Part shown: in pieces, positions 33,327-43,279 of the stretch
Layout: the number at the start of each line of letters is the position of its first letter
Position numbering within the stretch: the first letter of the stretch is position 1
Origin: Dicyema japonicum
Lineage: Eukaryota > Dicyemida > Rhombozoa > Dicyemidae
DNA length: 64,000 nucleotides
Assembly (NCBI GenBank): GCA_011109175.1
Contig: RDEW01000001.1
Location: 589,862 to 653,861, forward strand
Direction of reading: 5' to 3'
The notes under the pieces: generated by a model
The model's input: the letters and a program-made list of their open reading frames with translations, nothing else
The model's database searches: none
What the model was told of the DNA's origin: nothing
Made by a program: the position numbers and the translations under genes

Positions 33327-33941
33327 ATCGTGGCAAGGCCACCAGTTTAGTCTCTAAGTGTTTAGAACTAAGACAAGCATAAAAGATATCGAACTTCTCT
33401 TCCACCCAGAGATAGGCAACATCGTAGAGGAGCAAGTCAAACTTTTATGGCTCTTGGGATCGATGATCCAAGGAGGTCTAGGCTCCAGTATTATATGGGC
33501 ACAAAGTTCCTTTAGTCTACGGTTTTTTTTGTGGGAGGTGAGATTTTCAGATATGTTCTTTCGATGGCAGTAAAGATCCTACAGATATATATGGTAAATC
33601 TACTTGAGTAAAAAATTCTATAAACGTTACTTTATGTCGCTACAATACAAGCACATATTCAATCGACTATTATACAACAACATAAGGGTATGCGTATAGA
33701 ATGCAAAACGATTTTTCAGAGCGCTTTTATTTCAAGTAGAACAATCAAATGTTGAGAAAAGAATTAAAATGAAACTGAGAACGGACATTTAACATATCAT
33801 TTCTATGGAGCTAGTTCGACCCTAAAAGAAAAAAATTTATTAAGTCAATATATTTCAAATGAATATATTTTAAAATGGGTATTCAATCTCGAAAATTTTG
33901 CTACATGATCACTGGGTTAAATAGAAAAAAAGTATCATCAA

Positions 33942-34487
33942 TTAGCTAAATGATCTCAAACAGGTAAGTGAAAGACCGATATGGCAAGGATAGGCATCAT
34001 GTACTTTTTTCCTCATTAGAGTATTATTAATTTTCTGAGTAATTCTTATATGGGAGTTTCGATTTTTGATGATGAATTTTTTTCGGATGACCTGTTGGGC
34101 GATCAGGTCACCGGGAGAGTTTAATATGAATTTTCCTTGGCTGACCTGTTGGGCGATGAGCCATTGAAGTTGTTTACTGTTCATGTCTCTGTAGATGAAA
34201 ATTATCATTATTTCCCTGTAGATGAAGATTTTTTGGGAATTTATGAGGTGGAGATTGACACTTGGAGTGAAATTTAAATGTTCAGGAGAACGGAAGTTTG
34301 ATATTAATCTGTTTAATGTTCCTCCTCCACACACAATCAGGAGACACAATGAGAAAAATGACAATTCAATTCTAACAATCAAAGAAGCTCCAACAAGAGC
34401 CCATGTCACGGTCTTTACGACTACAACATTTTCCCAAGGAAGCGAGGTGTGGGGATCGGAGATTTTCGCTTCTTGAATTAGTGACAT
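33942..34487 (-). CDS. hypothetical 181-aa membrane protein ORF
   Basis: A 181-residue open frame without introns. Residues 25-55 are hydrophobic (WALVGASLIV ... FFSLCLLIVC), enough for one or two membrane passes. The C-terminal half is basic and contains an imperfect internal repeat, WLIAQQVSQGKFI and DLIAQQVIRKKFI. I recognise no domain. Length for an AT-rich region makes chance less likely, but there is no homology support, and it could be part of a decayed element. Confidence 0.3.
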   Translation of the reverse strand: MSLIQEAKISDPHTSLPWENVVVVKTVTWALVGASLIVRIELSFFSLCLLIVCGGGTLNRLISNFRSPEHLNFTPSVNLHLINSQKIFIYREIMIIFIYRDMNSKQLQWLIAQQVSQGKFILNSPGDLIAQQVIRKKFIIKNRNSHIRITQKINNTLMRKKVHDAYPCHIGLSLTCLRSFS

Positions 34488-34821
34488 GTCATTTTACGTC
34501 AATAGGCCACAGCTCAAACATTTTCCTTCTGATACGATTCACATTTAGTTGCAAGACCACCAGGAAGGAACAAAGTCTGGGCTTTTGTTCTACATCGCAC
34601 CATAGCGCAGTCAGCATACCAGGGGAGAAGGGAGACACCCCAAGAATAATGTGATGGGGGTAGTAGAGATAATGGTTTTTTTCCATACCCAAACACTAGG
34701 CTATCAACATTAATCTCAACGGTATATTACTCGCCCTCACAAAATCCTTTGTCCTTTTTCCAACAAAAAATGATACAAATATTTAATTTACAAAAATTAA
34801 TTATTTTAAATACAACAGTTA

Positions 34822-35697
34822 ATGTTGAGTCTTATAATAAAACCTTCAAAATTAACAATAATTGCTAAAAGTAATATAATAATCTAATATAGACCACACG
34901 TGGTTAAACCAAACTCCTCACACAGCCTTCCAGAAGTTACTATTGAATATTGGATGTCCATTAATCCTAATGTTTGACCCATCCAGAAATGGTGATCAAC
35001 AATTTGTGTAATGTAGATCTTTTAGCTGCATACAGCGAAACCAGTGGGACAAAGTCACTGAGAATAATAAGGGACAAAATGATCAAAGATTCTGAAGGCA
35101 GGAGAGTACTAATGTAATGATGATTTAACAAATCAGGGATAAACCATTGATCAATTCAAAAACTGTTAACTATGACTACTTACTGTCATTGGATAAGGGA
35201 TCATTTGGTCACCAGTATGCCCAGTTTATGACATTTTACGTATTTTCAGTGTTATTTGTTAGAATTATTCACCTGACGACAGACTCCTTTCTAGGTTTAT
35301 GAGTGATCCTGAACTGGCTTATGTGGTTGTGAGATATAGACAACTGCACGACATAAATCACACACTGTTGGGGGTACCTACAACCATGTTGGGGGAAGTT
35401 TTAGTTAAATGGTTTGAAGGCATTAATGTTGGTCTCCCAATGAACATCAATGCAGCCTTATTTGGTGCCATGAGACTGAAGCCAAAGTAATATGTTTATG
35501 TATGTGTAAGGCATAAGGATATCTACAGAAGATCCCTGCTTGGTTATGTCTCCCAAATGTCAAGGAATGCTAAACCTATAATGAACTTTTATGCCGAATT
35601 GTATTGGGAATCTCCAATCAGTGATGTTAGGAAGATGCTCAATATCCGAAAGTGTAATCATAAATTTAAACATAATATTTGGAATAATAATATTTAA
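34822..35697 (+). CDS. COQ4: COQ4, ubiquinone biosynthesis scaffold protein
   Basis: COQ4 is a mitochondrial inner-membrane-associated protein required for coenzyme Q synthesis. Six exons join through introns 34871-34892 (22 nt), 34992-35016 (25), 35114-35136 (23), 35240-35262 (23) and 35487-35510 (24), giving exactly 253 codons (252 aa). The N-terminus ([16 protein letters not shown]) fits a mitochondrial presequence. Family motifs are in order: [59 protein letters not shown] (the HDxxH-type metal-binding signature), [23 protein letters not shown] and NFYAELYW near the C-terminus. The gene ends 5 nt before the next start codon. Confidence 0.95.
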
Positions 35698-35702
35698 TTG
35701 CT

Positions 35703-35998
35703 ATGGGGGTTTACATGGGTCACTTGCTTGTTTCTACACTCTTTTGTAGGAGTCGTCGATACAAAGGTGTGGATTCCCCAGTTCTGTCAAGAGTTGGAAA
35801 CTCCACTATGTTTGTCCGTGTCACGATCGGAAAATGGTCAATCCATCAACATCCGTAGGCACATAGTTTCTGGAAGGGATGAGTTCCCTCGATGAGTACA
35901 CGGAGAAAATGGGAATAAAGATAAAGGAACCGGGATCTTCTAACAGGTTTGGTTACCATTATCGTATTTCTCATTTTTCCCCAGGTTATGTAAATTAA
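35703..35998 (+). CDS. unrecognised 80-aa protein directly downstream of COQ4
   Basis: Starting at ATG 35703, 5 nt after the COQ4 stop, three exons join through introns 35719-35749 (31 nt) and 35855-35876 (22 nt) into exactly 81 codons. The protein begins MGVYMGVVDTKVWIPQF. The middle includes LETPLCLSVSRSENGQSI and, after the second splice, SSLDEYTEKMGIKIKEPGSS, then a basic aromatic end (RFGYHYRISHF) and a stop. It has no obvious signal peptide or membrane segment. Read without splicing, the frame would stop at 35895. I recognise no family. Support is the splice arithmetic and GT...AG borders, not homology. Confidence 0.5.
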
Positions 35999-36588
35999 AA
36001 ATATATAAATTTATTGCTAACAGACTCAACATTTCTTCTCACCAAATACTACCAAATAGTTTGCTTGAATGTGTGTATGAGCGAGTACCATACTACCTTT
36101 CCAAATTGCTTTGTTAGGTGTCTATGGCGCGTGAGTATTTTTGGATCTCTATCCTATTTCTATTGTAGAATTTGTAATAAAAATATTCCTTGAAATGACA
36201 AATATCGATTCTCCTTTTGACGATAGCTCTTCTTAAAATGTTCAACATTGAATCCCTCATTATCTGCGAACATCTACTTAAACCACTTGAAATCTTTATT
36301 GATGGAGTTTACTTTACTGGTAACAATTGGAATTTGGGGGAGGTTGACTTTGCACATATTGTAAGATCTTTGCGCACTTAATGAATAGTAGTTCTCTATA
36401 TTAAGACCAATAAGTAAAATATCAGACTTAATTAACATAATAGGAAGTATGAAAGTCTACTATATTCTGGCCCCCCATTTATAATATACTCGTGTACTCG
36501 TTCCCTTTCATTAGACTTAGAGTCTCTGTATACCCTCACATTGATGGATTAATAAGCCAATTAACTAATTAATTAAATTCTCGACTCA

Positions 36589-36806
36589 GTTTTTGATCTT
36601 GTACTCTTAATTTTTCTATCTCCCCAATGTGGATGTGAAATCTTGTCCCCCTTTTTAATTGACTCGAGAAACTTTGGAATAAGCAAGCATCTGATGAGTT
36701 TTTGATCTTGTACTCTTAATTTTTCTATCTCCCCAATGTGGATGTGAAATCTTGTTCCCCTTTTTAATTGACTCGAGAAACTTTGGAATAAGCAAGCATC
36801 TGATGA
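36589..36806. repeat. 109-bp tandem duplication
   Basis: Copies start at 36589 and 36698 ('gtttttgatcttgtactctt') and differ at one visible base. Non-coding. Confidence 0.85.
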
Positions 36807-37215
36807 AATGTCTGGTTCGAATCCTGTCTGGTAAATTTAGAAGAACTTGGAGAAATCTGCCTTATAATTTATTTAATTTGTTTATTCTATAATTAAATGT
36901 GTTTATATCATTAACCACATTAGACACAATAAAATTGCATTTTGCTAATGTTATAATTAACTAGACAAATATGGCATGCAGTCTGAGAGTTATCCAGACT
37001 GTTTCCCATATATACGGAAACCTCTTACTCTATTATTACCCCAGGACCTCTGGGTTAAACATAAAAGAAAAAATATTGTCTCTAGTGGACTCATTATTTT
37101 GAAATTCCAAGACCACAAGAAAGAAAGGTTAACTCACTAATAGGTGATCACAGCCTCCAACGTCTCTCGAATTCTTAAATGTTCCGCAAGGGATCAAACT
37201 CGAATTTTGAATTTT

Positions 37216-37320
37216 AGCGTGGCATCATGCGGTTCACCTGTTGTTGTGGTGGCGCTCAGTGCAAGTTCTGCATAGAAAAGAACCGTTCGACATTCTTTAT
37301 CATTCTACTACCTTCAGAAT
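37216..37320. repeat. dispersed repeat, GTGGCRTCAT family
   Basis: The run 'gcgtggcatcatgcggttc' through 'ggtggcgctcagtgca' matches in pattern 50457-50530 ('acgtggcgtcatatggtctc' ... 'ggaggcgctcagggtgca'), with a weaker relative near 57860-57890. A B-box-like word ('gggatcaaactcgaa', inverted) lies just before it. This suggests an old SINE family. Confidence 0.4.
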
Positions 37321-37493
37321 GGTGGCCTACCAATTTCCCCGCTTTATCTTTGAATTCTGATGGTAATTGTTAATTGATTGAAAGGCATAATTTAATAATC
37401 AATAATTGTTATAAATAATATAATTATATTTATTTTTGTTTAACGATAATATTTTTAAATAATAACATCTATTAAAGAATTTAAGTGATTTTT

Positions 37494-37972
37494 ATGCACG
37501 ATCAGTCAGTTACTGATTCTCAACCAGAAAATAAACCAGCCAATAGGTTCATCTCCTTTAAGGAGGAACATTCATATGAGGACAGAGTCTCAACGTTTAA
37601 GAGGATCCAATTAAAGGATCCGAGTAAAATTCCAGTAATCAAATACATGTAATTCCAGGTAATTGTTGAACCCTTCGAAAGAAGTACTCTTCCAAACCTG
37701 CAAAGAAGTCGATTCCAAACGAGTGGAAATATTGAATTTAGTTATTTAATAAAATCAGTCCGGTTTGTTGATTGAAGCAGTTTAGTCGTCGTCTTTCTCT
37801 TGATAGTAATCACGCTCTCTTCTTTTTCGTGGGGAATCGAATATCAGTGTCTCCTCAGGCTAAAATGGATGTGCTTTACTCAGTACATATTATTGTTTTA
37901 CCGTAGAAATACAAGGAAGATGATGGATTTCTCTATATTAAATACGATAATGAATTAGTATATGGATTTTGA
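37494..37972 (+). CDS. ATG8: ATG8/GABARAP-like autophagy ubiquitin-like protein
   Basis: ATG8 proteins are conjugated to phosphatidylethanolamine on autophagosome membranes. Exons join through introns 37635-37658 (24 nt), 37758-37780 (23) and 37883-37906 (24), giving exactly 136 codons (135 aa). After a 17-residue N-terminal extension (MHDQSVTDSQ...), the protein follows GABARAP: RFISFKEEHSYEDRV, DPSKIPVIVEPF, NHALFFFVGNRI, AKMDVLYS, then the C-terminal KEDDGFLYIKYDNELVYGF. The conserved glycine used for lipidation is followed by a single Phe, so ATG4-type processing would remove one residue. The 'ALFFFV' and 'LYIKY' blocks favour the GABARAP/ATG8 branch. The extension is longer than usual. 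Confidence 0.95.
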
Positions 37973-39347
37973 TTATTCTCTAAACTTTTTATTTTTATTC
38001 CTCACTTTTAAGGGACCATATCTTGTCCTCTTTCGGTTCTTGAAGATGTCATTAACATTGGCTTATTTATTATGCAAGGAATTTGTTATACATAAATTCT
38101 TCAAACAAACAAGGTCTTCTTTTAGCGCATGTAGGCATAGGGACAACACTAGGAAATTGGTGAAACGTTGAGTATCCTGCTGGGTTAAAAGGGAGGGCCC
38201 AAAACGACACTATGGATCTTCCAGAACTTGCGTTCTCTTGGGTAACTCTCAATCTGTGCTAAATAGTTAATTGCTTTGACTAAGAAAAGGTTGATTTAAC
38301 TCCCAAGAAAAATACGATTTTAATGTATTATTAAGAACATTAGAGAATCAATAATAATTATTGTCCCTCCATAATATTAGTTCAAGCTCTTTTGGATTCG
38401 AACACAGGCATTTTTATAGGTCGGGTTGCTGGTGTCGTCTGCTTCCACTAAGGAGGAGACGAGAGGGTATATGAAGACATTAATTGTACTAGCACTATGA
38501 GAAGCCCAGATATGGCAACATAAACTAGTTTAACTACAGTATAGCCCAATGAGAGTAGTGAAGAATATTATTGAAATGAGCATATTACATTATTAGTCAG
38601 AATAATCTATTGTCTAAGTATAAATTAGTAAGCACATGCCTTCTTACTTTTAAATACGTTCAATCATCTCTTCTGGGTTGTCCTTCCTCCTTTTTTATCA
38701 AAGATAACAGTTTCGGTTGGTTATTAAAAGTACATATTTAATTTTAATCAATATCTTTTAGCATTTATTATCTTATCTCCCAAATCAACACGCTGATCTC
38801 CACGAGGGACACATCTTGTACAAAGCAAGGAGTAAACTGCATTATTGGTTGATTATATATTGTAAATTAATTGTTTATTGATATTCAATATTATAATTAT
38901 ATTTACCACAAAGTTGTGATGATATCAGTTTTTCTCAATTTTTTGTGTTACGGAAATGACCTTGTCTTATGTGTAAACAACCAACATTTCAACGAGAAAT
39001 TTTTTAATAATTCAAGCAAACGTCAATGAAAAATTGTAAATAATTCAAAAATTGATTTTCACATTGCTTTAGTGCAAAGTTGTTCAACATGTTTGGTAAA
39101 GCAAACGTTTCAAACAAGACTGCAAGGATCTAGGATATTAATCAGTGAATTGTAAATAATTCAAAAATTGATTTTCACATTGCTTTAGTGCAAAGTTGTT
39201 CAACATGTTTGGTAAAGCAAACGTTTCAAACAAGACTGCAAGGATCTAGGATATTAATCAGTGAAAAAAGTTTACTTTGGAGTAAATATAAAAGAAAATA
39301 TTCTTAACTTTATTTAATCTCAAATTTAAATAAATTTAAATATTAGT
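37973..39347. other. intergenic between ATG8 and CCP6
   Basis: No gene supported. A B-box-like word (minus strand, near 38392-38402) has no tRNA fold around it. A 116-bp tandem duplication lies at 39032-39263. Confidence 0.5.
39032..39263. repeat. 116-bp tandem duplication
   Basis: Units at 39032-39147 and 39148-39263 are identical by eye. AT-rich, non-coding. Confidence 0.85.
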
Positions 39348-41058
39348 TTATAAAAAACGATTTAGACATTTAAACTGTTCATTTTTATCAGCAAGTCTTT
39401 TAAAAACATTAGTAGACTCTTTATCCCCATAATATCCCTTAGCCTTGTAGTAGTCCAAGAAAGTCAATCCTAAATTTTTGCCCAGCGTCAAATCTGTCGT
39501 TAAATTGAATGCATACAGCTCTGAACAGTATAGGACGTGGATCCAGGTTGATTTGGGGTTTGAAATCCGTGAAATGAAACCTCTAGGGTGTATGAGAGAC
39601 ATGAGTCACTAAACATTCCACCAAAGGTTCTATAATAATGCCGCGGATTACCTCCGACTGGTGCCTTGTTTGTGAATATGTCTGTTGAAATTGGAATTCT
39701 CAACAGAAAAGTCATGAGCATTCAAAGAGAATATTTTAGGAAATATCATTTGCTGTTCACTTTTATCAGAATCCTCATATTTGTTTCCGTAAATAAATCC
39801 TGATTTTAGTGTTTCAAAGAGAATATTTTAGGAAATATCATTTGCTGTTCACTTTTATCAGAATCCTCATATTTGTTTCCGTAAATAAATCCTGATTTTA
39901 GTGTTGAGTGTGTGTGCAAGTCAATGTAAAAGTCCAACTTGTAATTCTACCTTAAAATACAAATTACTTCATTATCCCCAATCTCAGTTACGTACTTTCT
40001 TGTTAGGAAAATTGAAGGATGTTTTTCCAGAATGGGATTGTCCCATTGCCTGTTGAGGTCATCCCCCACAATATTACATCTTTTATGAGTTTAATAGTAC
40101 CGGTAATTTCCGGCGTAAACTCCATCGGGATTCAACATTGGGATTATAAGGAAGATGACTTGTTTAAGCAAAGTTTTAGCCTCGGGACTTCCAGAAATCA
40201 AAAAGTCCATAAATCCCTGACAGACAATTGACGAGGGACTTTCTCCAGGATGAACACGTGCTGTTACAATGGCAATTCTACGACGTCCCCATTGAATGCT
40301 TTTCAGGTTTTCAGTGATTGTTATCAAATCTATCCTCCTCCCATACTAAAACTAAGAACTCTGAAACTACAAGACTTCTTCCTAGGAGTTGTCGTGAGAA
40401 TATGTTGGGATTTTGTTGTTCAGCAGTGGAAAGATACCGCTGTAGTCTTGTATATGAGTATGGATAGGAGTAGGCGAAATAGTAAGAATCACAGGACATA
40501 TCAAAACAGAAAGCAAATGACATAACGTAATTATTTCCGTGGGAGGGACATTTATAGTAAAACACTTGCTTTGAGGGAATTCGGACCCTTCAATGTCATA
40601 CAGCATCTACCAGTACGGTCTGCTGGTGCTCTTTACAACTGGGGACATTCCCTCTCTATACAGAGATTTCACTTTTGAAAAGTTCACTATATTAAAGACC
40701 ACGTGCTTAAAAATTATGTACAATAAACCTGTGAAGGTTTCACATTCTTTATTTGAAAGTAAAACCAGAGTCTGTAGTTGTCATTATTCGTATCAGATCT
40801 AACATACAAATCGTAGCTAATATTGGAACACTGCTCTACTTTCTCCAAATTCCCTAAAATATGTTTAGTGTGAAGCATACCACATTCAAATGAGGCGTCA
40901 AACTTTAGGTTTCCTTGGTCTTTGGGGGAATTGTAGTACATATCCCAATATACGGCATTCTCGTTATTTATGTTGTGGGGGTTGGATTTTTGTGGTGAAG
41001 GACCATATCCCTGAAATTTAATAGGGACCATAGAATATACATTTGTCCCTGATTGCAT
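39348..41058 (-). CDS. AGBL4: cytosolic carboxypeptidase 6-like (AGBL4), tubulin deglutamylase family
   Basis: CCPs are M14-type zinc carboxypeptidases that trim glutamate chains from tubulin and other proteins. Eight introns of 21-27 nt are placed, including 40854-40880 (27), 40706-40728 (23), 40588-40610 (23) and 39494-39516 (23). With one unit of a 92-bp duplication removed, the spliced length is exactly 478 codons. The N-terminal domain shows SYDLYVRSD, WFYFQIKNVKPSQ and NYVMSFAFCFD. The catalytic domain shows YPYSYTRLQ, the zinc pair in ARVHPGE, NPDGVYAGNYR, substrate-binding DLNRQW, zinc His in FYIDLHTHST and catalytic Glu in YTLEVSF. The motif order and 'CQGFMDFL' fit AGBL4 best. As assembled, the duplication (39721-39904) breaks the frame. 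Confidence 0.92.
39721..39904. repeat. 92-bp tandem duplication inside the CCP6 catalytic domain
   Basis: Units 39721-39812 and 39813-39904 are identical by eye. They encode KSGFIYGNKYEDS and following residues. Removing exactly 92 nt restores a multiple-of-three spliced length for the gene, which supports an assembly artefact. Confidence 0.9.
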
Positions 41059-41203
41059 AGAGATAAAATTATTATTATATATTTAAATTATTAACAATTT
41101 TAATAATTTGGAAAACTAGAGTTTTTAATTTTCAATTTATTATTTTAGATAATTATAAATTGACTAGTTGAACTATTAATTTGTACAGACAGTACATCGA
41201 GTC

Positions 41204-41404
41204 ATGTTTCTCATTTGCATGCACCTCGTAGGGTCCGTCCATATCTTGGAAACGCCTCTGGTGGCCCTTTTGAGACTAGACTCCAGATTACGGGAATGCG
41301 GGCCCGAAAAATCAGTTAGTTATCCTGTACCTACATGCGGGGGCACGAGGAAAGAACACCGGGCAAAAATGAGGTCCCTGTTAGAATGCATAAGGATCAC
41401 TTGA
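41204..41404 (+). pseudogene. C-terminal fragment of a non-LTR retrotransposon
   Basis: The end of the frame, RKEHRAKMRSLLECIRIT and a stop, parallels EEHGARMRWLLEAAGIT and a stop at 13480-13430. It appears to be a 3' end of the same or a related element family. The rest of the ORF is not informative. Confidence 0.5.
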
Positions 41405-41869
41405 TAGTTAGTGGATCTTGGGTTGTTAAATAAAATAAATAAATTCACTAGTTAAACTATTAATTTAAATTTTTGTTTTCCATTTTGAATCCAAGACTCA
41501 ATGAATTCTTCTCTTTTTGGAGTACTGGCCGTCTGTACCCCTTCATTATTCTCTTTGTATACCACTAGAGAAAAAGAATCATCTGGCAAAACAATTGATT
41601 CTCCTGATTCCTCTTCAAAGTGTCTTTATAATAAGAGTTTGTAGTCAACTTGATGGGAACTTTTTTGTTCAAATTGTTTAATTGAAATATTCGTCCTCTT
41701 AATTGCTTATTTATTTAAAACCAAGATTCACCGACAAATTAAAAGGGAATACGTGGTAGTAAGGTATCCGGTCTTCTGCACGATTTATAACTAGTGGTAC
41801 ATGACAGTATAATTTTTAGCCGGAGATTCACTTAAATTGCTTTTTGCTAATCTATTTTATGTGGAATGT

Positions 41870-42340
41870 GTATTTATTGCACAATTACGCCTTAAAGGTT
41901 GAGGTGATGACGACGCCTCTATTGCACTATGTCTTATTCGTATTCCTTACCGACTTCTCCGTTCAGGATCTTTTAATTGCAAAAAACTTAAACAGCTTTG
42001 CAAGAAACACCAACTGGCATGCGATCTAACAAAATAAGACGTCTCTGTCTGCTGTCTACAAGAGACAAAAACGACCGTACAATGTACAGAACTGTATGGC
42101 AAATTCCACATTTTACAATTTCATCGGCCTGCCGACATTATGGTCTCGGATTTGCAATCAATCAGGACTTGATTCACTGTGTTAAAAGAGTTTTGGCTGC
42201 ATTTGACATTATAGATTACCTAAGAGTACTAGCGCTCAACAGAAGACCATGGTCGAAGCTGACTGAGAAAATGATTCGGAGTACGCACAAGAGAAGCTTA
42301 AATAATTTTATGTTTTCTAGGGAGTGCTGCTTAATAATAA
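41870..42340 (+). pseudogene. endonuclease fragment of an RTE-like retrotransposon
   Basis: In broken plus-strand frames the start of an AP-like endonuclease is visible: KQLCKKHQLACDLTK, then VCCLQETKT, which is the N-terminal endonuclease motif, and later ADIMVSDLQS. It is the same type as the element at 16.4-19.0 kb. Heavily decayed. Confidence 0.6.
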
Positions 42341-43279
42341 TAATGCTTTAAAGATAAAATCAAATTATGGTGATGTCAGGGAATTAATATAGAGATTAAA
42401 GGTCTCTTGTAAAAAAAACAAAAAATCAAAAATTTGACAACCACCTGACGTGGCTATCATTAGATGAGATAGATGGTCGAGTGCAGCAAAATACTACTAT
42501 TCAAATCTTTTTGAAATAGTTTGGATTGTTTTAAGAATTTATCGGCGACGGAATTCCTGTAAAAGTCAGTTCAAAACAGATCCTTGTAAAATCAATAAAT
42601 ATTTTTTCCAAAAACTTCAAATCAATGGGATTTTGGAAATATTTCAATGTTCGAATAAAAATCTCCCACCATATATGTCTATGCAACTCTTAGAAGTAGA
42701 GCAGCAAGTTCTGCCTCTGTTGAAAGATCTATTTCGCTAATATCAAGGATTCTCCCAAAACATCGAAATTTTATTTTTTAATAAATGAATTTTATAAACA
42801 ATTATTTTTTTATTAGAAAAAATGCTATTTTTGCTATTTTATTTAAAAATTGCTATTTTACGGTTGCCCTATCAATAGCCCAAGGTTTACCAGAAAGAAA
42901 TTAACATACACGTCCATGTATGTTCTCTATTGTGGAAACCCCTTCACTGGGGTAGGAAAGATGTGGACCTTTATGGATGCCGGAAATTAGATGTCTCCAG
43001 AGTTAGGTAGATCCCATGACTCCTTAAGGAACTGAAGAAGGAAAAAAACCTTTGACCTTAATTTGGGAATTAACCGGCATATCTTGTTCATTTTTCATTT
43101 TATTTATTATGTTGTTCATGAAATATTAATGACATAAAATATCAATGATAAAAATATTAATTAAAATAAAATATTTATAAATTGAGCAAAAATAAATTAA
43201 ATAAGTAATGAGTGACGTGGTATCCCCAATTTATAATTTTAGAAAGGAGTAAGAAAACTTGATAACAGAAGTCGAGACA

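Larger units (their letters stand above)
32336..34821. other. intergenic between TMEM209 and COQ4; weak ORFs
   Basis: Contains the N-joined duplication at 32512 and two unrecognised ORFs listed separately. A minus-strand frame near 34680-34510 contains TKAQTLFLPGGLATKCESY, faintly RING-like, but the required Cys/His set is absent. No gene is firmly supported. Confidence 0.4.
35999..37493. other. intergenic between the COQ4 pair and ATG8
   Basis: No gene supported. Contains a 109-bp tandem duplication (36589-36806), a GGTTCGAATCC B-box-like word near 36808 whose arms do not form a tRNA, and a GTGGCATCAT-type dispersed repeat near 37216-37320. Confidence 0.5.
41059..43279. other. intergenic with retroelement fragments
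   Basis: Apart from the two retroelement fragments listed separately (41204-41404 and 41870-42340), I see no gene. The stretch from 42350 to 43279 is AT-rich with only short ORFs. Confidence 0.5.

Noticed and set aside
34510-34690. RING-type E3 ligase fragment (TKAQTLFLPGGLATKCESY)
   Set aside because: The spacing is suggestive but most Cys/His ligands are absent and no neighbouring exon supports it.
36795-36830. tRNA gene suggested by GGTTCGAATCC
   Set aside because: The T stem does not pair and no acceptor, D or anticodon arm can be built; likewise near 38392 and 6572-6583.
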